Below are positions 56,486 to 64,000 of a stretch of 64,000 nucleotides of DNA, piece by piece. Every line of letters begins with the position of its first letter. The stretch's first letter is position 1. This DNA comes from Distichodus sexfasciatus. Taxonomy: Eukaryota; Chordata; Actinopteri; Characiformes; Distichodontidae. Below the pieces are notes generated by a model. That model saw nothing but the letters and a program-made list of their open reading frames with translations, did not search any database and had not been told where the DNA came from. Position numbers and translations under genes: made by a program. The stretch spans positions 1,468,398-1,532,397 of the forward strand of contig JAVGVS010000096.1 in assembly GCA_032718565.1 (NCBI GenBank). Reading direction: 5' to 3'.

Positions 56486-57251
56486 CTGGTAAGAAACAAA
56501 CAAAAAAAATCTAAATGCAGAGACATACTTGTTAACAAAGATACAATTTGTGTTTTGTGAAAACTAAGTTCAGTTCAGTAGAAGGATTTGTGTTTGGAAG
56601 AAACGGTGAACTGCAATCTTAGACTGTAAGAGTTTCTAGATTTAAGATTAACCCTTGTCTTAGATTAATTGGAACTGTAAAGGGGGGCATGTTTAATCTG
56701 GTCAGAAGACAGGCATTAAATATATAACCACTGCCTTCGACCTCATCGAACTAATCCCAGACAAAATCTATGCTGACGGCTCCATTTCAGTTTTATATAA
56801 ATAAACCAGTTCTATAAATGCCATTTAATATCTAAACACATTTAATTAACTTTTTCAAAGATATCCGATATTTTAATTTTAATACTAATAGTTTTCCTTT
56901 TTTGTTCGATTTAAGGCAGTTTAAGGGACTTGTACGAGTAAGTAAATTGGTTGTAACTATATTGCTTAGATAGGACTTTATTTTTATTAGATCATTTGGC
57001 GACCTCGGGTGGTCGACGTTGAAACCGCGACACTCAATGATTAACTGCAGAGAAAGAAAAAGTACTGCCGGGCGTCGTGTCGAAAAATACCATGAATCCC
57101 AAAATCTGACTCAAGTTATAAAAAATCTGAATCAAGAACATGAATCCTGAACTCGAATGAAAACACAAATACTTTCCTAATTAAGAGACCAAACGCGAAA
57201 AAGTCTGCATGCTGATTAATTTCAAGCCAACAGCAAGACGAATTGAGTTAC
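56486..57251 (-). other. prorsd1: prorsd1 intron
   Basis: 766-bp intron with donor gtaact and acceptor ttaccag on the - strand. No repeat or other gene recognised. Confidence 0.8.
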
Positions 57252-57335
57252 CTCTGGGTGCTCGACGGAAACGAATCCGATATTTAGATTTTGTAGGAAA
57301 CGTTCTAATTCTGCCCGTAGTTCGGAGGACGCCAT
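57252..57335 (-). CDS. prorsd1: prorsd1 exon 1 with start codon
   Basis: 28 codons, MASSELRAELERFLQNLNIG then FVSVEHPE. I chose the ATG at 57,335 because it gives the usual protein length and starts in the usual MA-x-x-x-L-R manner. An in-frame upstream ATG at 57,413 would add an unlikely 26-residue leader. Donor gag|gtaact, phase 0. Confidence 0.9.
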
Positions 57336-57399
57336 TGTGTGGAGAGCGATTATTATCTTTACAAAATAGGTACAGATTAAAGTGGTATCGTCGGTTTTA

Positions 57400-57490
57400 A
57401 CGTGGCCGGCCACATCGCGGAAGTACGTGAGCCGTTCCCCTGCTCGCGCATGCGCGGTAGCCCGTCAAATGCCTGTACATACGAAGCCGT
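57400..57490 (-). promoter_or_regulatory. prorsd1: prorsd1 promoter region with NRF1-type palindrome
   Basis: GC- and CpG-rich stretch just upstream of the start codon. GCGCATGCGC at 57,446-57,455 fits the NRF1 consensus, common in TATA-less housekeeping promoters. Confidence 0.55.
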
Positions 57491-57764
57491 GTCCGATTTG
57501 GTCTTCGGCATTAAAGGCTGAGAAATCATGGATGGTTGTGACGTATAGAATCAAGCAGCATATAAAACATCATATCTGGCAAAGATGTTCAGTTTCATAT
57601 TTAATCAGCAGTTAAAACAGTTTTAAGTTAAAAGTGAATGCTTGTGTAAAAACACAAATCTGCCAGAACACGATAACGTGACCAGCACAGTTAAACGGGT
57701 CACGTATACGTCTTTAAAACGTGTCTCCATTTAGTTTCACTCGAAAAATATCTGTAATTAGTAA

Positions 57765-57818
57765 AACTGAAGCCGCTATGGATAAGAGCATCTGCTGACT
57801 TGCATACATGTAAATGAA
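57765..57818 (+). repeat. SINE tail fragment
   Basis: gaagccgctatggataagag then catctgctgacttgcat and atgtaaat match the 3' tail of the type-A SINE. Confidence 0.6.
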
Positions 57819-58014
57819 TTAACTAGGGCCGCTAGGCTTCAGCCATAATTCTAATCTTAGATATTTTCCTTTAATTGTACATCCAGCTTTACTCCGACAA
57901 GCTGTTCCTACTCCTGTGGGCCAAACTCTGATAATTTGGTGAACGGTGATTATAGACCAGAAGTCCTTTAATGAGGCAGAATGGAAGGGCTTATATGGTG
58001 GAGCCTATAACCAT

Positions 58015-58490
58015 GAGTTGGGCAAGGTACTTTCAAATTTTAATAGATTATAGGATTACTAGTTACTGTTATTTCAAAGTAATTGGTTATATTACAATAT
58101 CACTGCCTATGAACTGTAATGCGTCACACGACGCCTGAGTTACATTCATCAAAACAACAGAAGTAGAACTTGGCATTCAAAATTCTAATTTCTGCAGTTC
58201 ATTCTACATCCAGTGGAGGGCGATGTGGTGTAGCATAATACCTGTAGGCGTACCTCTTTTACTCGCCAAATTTTTCTCTTGTGCCAATGGCCTCACAAGT
58301 GATGATTTTTTTTTCTGGAATAAAAATAAAACAACACTAAATTTCGGATTAAACGTTGTGTGTTGTAATGCGCGTTACTGAAATATATAACAAGCACATT
58401 ATGACAAAATGCATCACTAATGCCCTACATTACTGCATTACAGCAAAAAGTAATACATAACTGTAATTGCGTTACTTTTGTGTTAACCAT
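58015..58490. repeat. MITE-like repeat
   Basis: The left part gttgggcaaggtactttca and attactagttactg, and the right part with cattacagcaaaaagtaata and gcgttacttttgtg, are typical of fish elements built from gttact/agtaac words. Exact ends were not fixed. Confidence 0.5.
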
Positions 58491-58889
58491 AGAAATTGCT
58501 ATTTTTGTAAGAAGAGAGGCCAAGAGTCAGCCGTTTCACAGACAGGAAACCTCAGTTACCATTAGAACTGTTGTCATCTGCTCAGATGAAAGTTATCAGA
58601 ATTATAACTACATTATTTATAGGACAAATATACAGTTTGGTTATTTAATACAGTTCAGTTTTACGCACGCTTTACTCTGTACTGACCTGTGTATTATTAG
58701 ACTTGGTGTGGTTTGTGAATGGAGGTGAAATTCCTGTCCTGCACCATAGTTTGTCAGATTGATTTTGACTGGCCCGTTGCAGAGCCTGTCTGTAAAGGGC
58801 TGCACAGTGAAGGTGCACAGTTTGGAGAAAAATGCTACAGTAAAAAAATCACCAAAATATTTTTTCTAACACACTCTCTTACTCTGAAC

Positions 58890-59400
58890 TCCTAATGTCA
58901 GATTCTCTAGACGTTTTAAAATATAAGTTCAAGGAGAATCCTAGTGTTTCATAGTGCGAGCTAATAAAGTCTAGGAGACACCCAGGGTTTATAACTGAGG
59001 TCCAGGAGTCTCTTAGTGTTTCATACAGCATATCACTAAGGTCTAGGGCAGCGTTTCTCAATCCCAGTCCTCACGGACCACTGCTCTGCACAGATTCGAC
59101 TTTCCCAACCCACAGCACAGCTGATGCTACGGATTAGCTAATTAGCGACGTATGCCCAGCGTGCGACAGTGCAGGAAATACCGAATGTGCAGAGCGTTGG
59201 GCCGCAAGGACTGGGATTGAGAAACGCTGGTCTAGGGGACAACCAGTGTCTAAGGCTAAGGTCTAGGAGTGTCCTAGTGTTTCATAGGATATGACGTTAA
59301 GGTCTAGGGTACAAACAGTGGTTAAGGCTCAGGACCATAAGTTTCCTAGTGTTTCATAGGATATGACATTAAGATCCAGGGGACCCCCATGGTATAGGCT
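58890..59400 (+). repeat. Minisatellite with about 80-bp units
   Basis: Four or so degenerate units containing gtctaggggac-like starts, cctagtgtttcata and gatatgac(a/g)ttaag. The unit length is roughly 75-90 bp, ignoring the inserted MITE. Confidence 0.65.
59049..59229. mobile_element. Palindromic hAT-type MITE with perfect 8-bp target duplication
   Basis: The left end cagcgtttctcaatcccagt is mirrored exactly at the right end (actgggattgagaaacgctg). It is flanked on both sides by gtctaggg (59,041-59,048 and 59,230-59,237). 181 bp. Confidence 0.9.
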
Positions 59401-59510
59401 AGGGGTGTTGAAATTAATCACATAATCGATGCATCACGATGCAGATGTGGACGATGCTGCATCGATGCAATGGCAGCTCGTAATCGATTTTATCGATTTT
59501 CAACCGGCCT
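59400..59510 (+). repeat. hAT-type terminal fragment
   Basis: taggggtgttgaaattaatc then aatcgatgcatcacgatgca with several atcgat words, a common end of fish hAT elements. The other end is not present. Confidence 0.5.
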
Positions 59511-59639
59511 AGCGGTCTACGGCGGCATTGCAGATGGTCTGTGACATGCAGTCCACCTTTACTACTGAACTCACTTTATAAAAATTATTCCCAACAATTA
59601 TTCAAAACATTTCCAACTGATTTGGGCATATTGAACATT

Positions 59640-60079
59640 GTGTATATCACTGGTTACCTTCTAACTAACTGTATCTGCACAAATTATTGAAAAGTATTGC
59701 ACAGACTAGTTCTCCACTGCTGTTATAATATCTGCACAAACTTCAATGTTAGTCAGATTGTTTTAAGAGATACTGTTTTATTAATAGACTGGATATAGAA
59801 TTTTTCATATTGAAACTGTTTCTAACCTCTTGCACATACAGTGTAAAAGTCAATTTCCACTTTTGTAGGTTAATACTGCATCTAAATTCTCTCTTTCTAC
59901 TTCTATTTCTAGTACAAGTTTAAAGTTTACATTTAATACTCCATTTCTAGTTTAAAATGTATATTTTATATTCTATTTATATACTTTTTGTTCTGTATGC
60001 CCTATTTGTTCTTTCTTCCCTGTTTCTTGTTGCACTGTGTAAATTGGAGCCACGTCGTCTCGTCTCTCTGTATATCTGT
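59640..60079 (-). repeat. Dispersed repeat, copy 2
   Basis: The reverse complement matches 6,505-6,965 along its length. It ends exactly where the hAT element begins. Confidence 0.7.
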
Positions 60080-60636
60080 CAGAGGTGTCAAAAGTACACA
60101 CATTCTTTACTTAAGTAAAAGTATAGATACCTATGTTTAAAAAGACTCTAGTAAAAGTTGAAGTATTGACTCAAATTTTTACTCAAGTTAAAGTAAAAAG
60201 TACAGGCTCTAAAGCATACTTAAAGTATAAAAGTATAAAGTAACCTTGCGAAGGACAAAACCACCATTTTAGGGAAAAGTTTATTGGACTCCATGTTCAA
60301 GTGCAAGCAGAGCAAAATTAAATGACATGAATACAAAAAGCTCTGTTGGCCAATCTTTTACACATACAAAAAAAATGTGCATGATGTTCAAAAACTTTTG
60401 TTGAAAAAAAAAAAAACTTGTTATGCCAATAGATATTAATAAACAGAAATATTATCCATCAACAACACACTTCGTGTCCAACCTATGACTAACTTCAAAA
60501 CAACAGGAGATCATGTGTAGATCTTTGAGTGCATCTGTGAGAACTGCCCACATCAGTGTTTGTGTGTGTAAGAACATATATCAGTATTTAGGTGTTTGTG
60601 TGGACCAGAAGTGCAATTCAGCTACACACAATAGGA

Positions 60637-60990
60637 CTAACAGAACCCTCCGTTTAGCTTCAAAAGAAGCTGATTTTCAAAGTTCTTGGAATCAACACGT
60701 GCCCTTTTCGGTGTGAATATCAGTCCAGCTGTGCTAAACAGTCTCTCACACGCAGCTGAGGCAGGTAGTGGAGTGTTAAGCCTTACTGACAGGTTGAATA
60801 CTGTCGGGAAAGACTTGAGTACCCCCATTGCATCACCTGGGCATCAAAGTCTCCAGCTGTTTGGCGTTTTCTTGGGATCCGGGGGTCTGTTTGATTGCAG
60901 AAAAGAAGTCATCCTCTTCTGAAGAATGGGAGGTCTCACATTGATTCTCCACAGCTTGTTCTTTCAAATGACTTTTGATATAGTCAAGGC
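60637..60990 (-). pseudogene. hAT transposase exon 4, dimerisation domain, frameshifted
   Basis: Acceptor tattttatag. Reads GLDYIKSHLKEQAVENQCET and on to QLETLMPR, then a stop. One frame over it continues GDAMGVLKSFPTVFNLSVRL, then NTPLPASAACERLFSTAG and ends GGFC. The last part is the hAT C-terminal dimerisation domain. The break near 60,838 looks like a one-base insertion (or two-base loss). Confidence 0.85.
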
Positions 60991-61153
60991 CTATAAAATA
61001 AAAGCATAATTAGTACCATTATACCAAATTCCATTAGTAATAATGGAATTTGATTACAATATGATTAATAAAATTGTAACATTTGTGATGTGTACATAAA
61101 ACTAAAGATTCCAGTTTCGTTTTCAAGGATAAAGACAACAGTGTGTTACTTAC

Positions 61154-61470
61154 CAAGTTTTAGAATGCATTCATTGCTAGTCCAGCAGGTCTTGAATTTG
61201 GGGACAAGAATGGCAGCTGCAATCAGTTCTGGATCTGTAAGCATCTGTCCAAATCGCTTTTCAAGGCCTGAGAGCAGTGCATCAACCAAAGGCCCACAAA
61301 ACTTGACGGAAATGTGAAGATGCTGGAGCTTTGCTTTGAGCAGTGTAATTATAGGTACCAACCATCCCATCTGCACACTGCTCTCTCCCTGAAGAAGATC
61401 AAGTGCCTTGGCAACTGGGCTCATGGTTTTTACATACTCTGCTAGAAAAGCCAGCTCAACAGGACTGAAC
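61154..61470 (-). CDS. hAT transposase exon 3
   Basis: Starts FSPVELAFLAEYVKTMSPVA and ends TCWTSNECILKL. Acceptor attttaacag, donor gtaagt, both on the - strand. It is in phase with exon 2 (phase 2) and exon 4 (phase 1). Part of the RNase-H-like catalytic region. Confidence 0.85.
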
Positions 61471-61673
61471 CTGTTAAAATAAGAAATGAAAAACAGTGAA
61501 ACAGTCACACTATTATGCACTCCTAATCAACATTTAAAGAAAATTAGTGGAAATTCATACATAACAGTGGATGCATGCTAATAACATTTCACATCCTGAT
61601 CCATCCTTATAAATATTAGGCTACCGCATTTTGCAATCATTAAACTTTAAAAAGCAATTAGGTAGGTACATAC

Positions 61674-62728
61674 ATGGGTATCTTCAGTGTACTGCAGACA
61701 GCAGCAATGGCTCCTTCTCCTTGTTCTCTGGAGATTCTAATGATCCTCTCAACAGCAAGAAAGAGCGAGTTCCACCTTGTGTCATTTGGCCTCAGGAGTT
61801 GGAGTTTGCACTTATCTTCAATGACCTCAGCAGCTATGGCGGATATTGCACTTTTGTTCCACAGATTTGTGCACTTTGCAAATGATGAACGAGAGAGTCG
61901 CTTGTAGACTGTGCTGCTGATATTTGCTTCAGATACATCAACAGTTGACACCAGGTTGAGGAGGTGGCAGGCACAGCGGTGGTGTTTTGGAAGCTGATAT
62001 TCCAAACAGTCGTCCTCATCTAAAATGCCTCCAGCTTCAACAAACTCAACGTCAGCTTTCTCTGTCTCTTCATCATCTTCTTCTTCCTTATCATTGTCTA
62101 CTTTACCACTGTCTGCTGCAGGTGCTAGATTGTTGTTTTCATCAACATGACCATAAACTCTGAATGCCTTCACAAAATTAGAGCCGTTGTCAGTTGTGGT
62201 GCGGGTAATCTTTTCATGGATGTTAAACTCGGTGTGAATTTCATTCAGGGCACTGGCAAGGACAGAAAACGTATGGGGCCCTTTAGGCTGTTTGCAGGCT
62301 AAGGCAGCACACTGTCTCTGCAGAGTTTGAGGCTCAAGCCAGTGTGCTGTGACTCCTATAAAACTACGTCGGTGTGAGGTCCAGCAATCAGTCATTGCAA
62401 TAAACTCAATTTTGCCAAGAGCTGCTTTCAGATTATTTTTCATGACCAGTGCAGCCTTCTCTACTCTGTTTTTAACCGTGCCGCGTGACATCACTGAAAC
62501 ATCAGGTTGAAGGTGAAGAACAAGAGCTTGGAAACCCTGCTGCTCAACAACACTCAGAGGGTGCAGGCCTTGAATGACAAAATTCATGATGACTTTATCA
62601 ACACTGACCTGTGACACTCTTTTGGTCTCCCATAGTTTTGGTTGTTTGGAGGCTAGGCCTTCATCTGGTGCTGCAAGTCTTTTGGAAGTGAGGTTTGTGT
62701 ACCTCTCCAACTGATTTCTGTGTTTTCT
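61674..62728 (-). CDS. hAT transposase exon 2, catalytic region
   Basis: Starts RKHRNQLERYTNLTSKRLAA and includes KIEFIAMTDCWTSHRRSFIG, TRTTTDNGSNFVKAFRVYGH, an acidic stretch DNDKEEEDDEETEKAD, the HHRCACHLLNLV motif and RPNDTRWNSLFLAVERI. TDCWTS, the TDNGSNF Asp and CxxHxLNL are conserved blocks of hAT transposases, and all are intact. The donor at 61,673 is gtatgt and the acceptor cacctccag. Confidence 0.9.
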
Positions 62729-62752
62729 CTGGAGGTGAAAAGCAGGCACAGA

Positions 62753-62778
62753 CACACACACACACACACACACACACA
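62753..62778. repeat. (CA)n microsatellite in a transposase intron
   Basis: Thirteen or so CA units just upstream of the exon-2 acceptor (reads as GT on the - strand). Confidence 0.8.
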
Positions 62779-63060
62779 GAACATTAGACTACAAGAAATA
62801 AGCACTTTTTCCTTTGAATAATATCAGGCTATACACGCAAAATAAGTATGCTAAACAAACTTAGGTTAGGGCAGTGAAGTAAATATGAGCTGATTTTCAA
62901 ACTGCACCGATAGCTAGCTAACCTAATGAACCTAACCACGTTATGCTAGCAAACCAAAACAGCATATCGCTGCTAGCCGAGTACAGCATTGCAAACGTAA
63001 ATTAGCGATTCATTATTACTGAAAACAAACTAACTCTCCATGACAAGAATCATTTCTTAC

Positions 63061-63288
63061 CTCCACGTGTTTTTTCAAATTGGAAGGCGAATTCTTGAAT
63101 GCCAGAAGTTCGTGGCGTTTTGGTAGACACAATTTACAATACATTCTCCAGGAGTCTTTTTTGCTGCCAGCGATTTCAAACATTTCTCTGAGGTAAGGCC
63201 AGGGATGTGGGATGTGTTGCTGGTCTTCACTCGACTCTCCATCGCCCAGGAAATCTCCACTATCACCCTCACTAGTTTTATCAGTCAT
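63061..63288 (-). CDS. hAT transposase exon 1, BED zinc finger
   Basis: Starts MTDKTSEGDSGDFLGDGESS and contains MYCKLCLPKRHELLAF with the Cys pair, ending SNLKKHVE. Splicing to exon 2 makes KKHVERKHRN, so the zinc-binding His pair is formed across the junction. Donor gag|gtaaga. Confidence 0.85.
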
Positions 63289-63744
63289 TTCGCCAGTTTT
63301 ATCAGTCCGTTATGCTTCTTGGTGCTATGATTTCCCAACGAGTTGTCGCCTGGTTTTAGTTTTTTTTAAAAATCGTTTTACGTTCAATGTCTTGTGCGTG
63401 TCAGAGCGTATAAAAACAAATGCACCAATAGGATTGTCTTTTCTGTGTGTGTTTACATACGTTTCTAAGCGTGAACCAATCAGTCTGTTGTATGCATGGC
63501 GCATATTATTGACATGGATGGGTCAAATGCGTTGCGAAATGGCATAATATTTAAACGCAAAAACAACGACACTGATTTGAAAATGTAGGGAGTAGAAAGT
63601 ACAGATACTCATGCTAAAATGTACGAAGTAAAAGTAGAAAGTTGGCACAAAAATAAGTAGTTAAGTAAAGTATAGATACCCGAAAATTCTACTTAAGTAC
63701 AGTAACGAAGTATTTGTACTTCGTTACTTCCCATCTCTGACTGA

Positions 63745-63880
63745 GGATAGCACTCAGCACCTAAAATTGATGATGTGGTGGTACAACATAGTATAACTTG
63801 CACCTTTTCCCTCACAGAGCAGTACTGGAAATTGCAATGGTGAACAAAGCACAACTGCAGTGCAGCTCACAATGTGACAA
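63745..63880 (-). repeat. Dispersed repeat, second copy
   Basis: The reverse complement has tgttcaccattgcaatttcc, ctctgtgagggaaaaggtgc, taggtgctgagtgctatcct. It matches the two flanks of the MITE at 8,385-8,885. The remaining sequence to 64,000 shows nothing recognisable. Confidence 0.65.
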
Positions 63881-64000
63881 TTCAAGTATTTAAAAACTTT
63901 GTTTGTCACATAGTGACGGAAAATTGTTTTTAGTTAGAAGCCCATACAATTTTGACATATGCGTACATAATTGAAAAAGAACACTTGCTAAGCTGCATTA

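Larger units (their letters stand above)
57491..60079. other. Intergenic region with repeats
   Basis: No gene. Contains a SINE-tail fragment (57,765-57,818), a MITE (58,015-58,490), a minisatellite (58,890-59,400) with an inserted MITE, a hAT-end fragment (59,400-59,510) and a dispersed repeat (59,640-60,079). Confidence 0.75.
60080..63739 (-). mobile_element. hAT transposon, near-complete
   Basis: Terminal inverted repeats: cagaggtgtcaaaagtac at the left and, mirrored, cagagatgggaagtaacgaa at the right. Both subterminal regions are rich in acttaagta and aaagtac words. It encodes a four-exon transposase on the - strand. The flanks atatctgt and actgagga do not match, so no target duplication is visible. 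Confidence 0.85.

Noticed and set aside
57336..57413. Upstream in-frame start for prorsd1, adding 26 residues.
   Set aside because: The added leader does not resemble PRORSD1 proteins, and the downstream ATG gives the normal length.

Overview
This is a eukaryotic window, almost certainly from a ray-finned (teleost) fish. The main gene is split into small exons with GT-AG introns that encode a vertebrate protein. The introns carry typical fish repeats: tRNA-headed SINEs, Tc1/mariner, PIF/Harbinger and hAT elements with their short palindromic derivatives, and (CA)n/(TA)n microsatellites. The SINE types look like those of otophysan fishes, but I cannot name a species.

From 5,151 to about 55,330 on the + strand lies most of ccdc88a (Girdin/GIV), a Hook-domain, long coiled-coil G-protein modulator. 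I mapped 28 constitutive or terminal coding exons plus two probable cassette exons, all joined in consistent phase. The first roughly 55 codons must lie left of the window. The exons give, in order, the rest of the Hook domain (5,151-23,246), the linker and long coiled coil (25,132-40,281), a basic phosphoinositide-binding-like segment (40,406), an alternatively spliced region (42,321-45,116), the Galpha-binding-and-activating (GBA) motif [19 protein letters not shown] (exon 48,609-48,868), and the C-terminal tail. The GBA motif and the tail identify Girdin rather than its paralogue Daple (ccdc88c).

The most notable feature is the 3' end. The exon starting at 50,905 holds a strong internal donor at 51,350. 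If it is used, the message joins in phase to a small exon at 53,923 and ends in GEQQSS, the classical Girdin terminus. If it is ignored, the frame stays open for 158 more codons and ends WYEYGCV, the Dishevelled/PAR3-binding PDZ ligand known from Daple, followed by its own AATAAA. The gene therefore appears able to make a Girdin-ended and a Daple-ended protein. Cassette exons and tandem splice sites, nearly all in phase 1, add further in-frame variation upstream.

Tail-to-tail with ccdc88a, on the - strand at 56,057-57,335, is an intact two-exon prorsd1 gene of 170 codons (YbaK/ProX-type prolyl-tRNA editing-domain protein) with a GC-rich promoter carrying an NRF1-type palindrome. The same neighbour pair is known in human, where the prorsd1 copy is a pseudogene.

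The remainder is repeat-rich. A 3.3-kb PIF/Harbinger relic (7,079-10,424) has a CAG target duplication and nested insertions. A fold-back element lies near 16.8-17.0 kb. A Tc1 element (49,262-50,582) sits inside a MITE. Several hAT-type MITEs have target duplications. At the right edge (60,080-63,739) is a hAT element whose BED-finger transposase is intact apart from one frameshift. No RNA genes or CRISPR arrays were seen.
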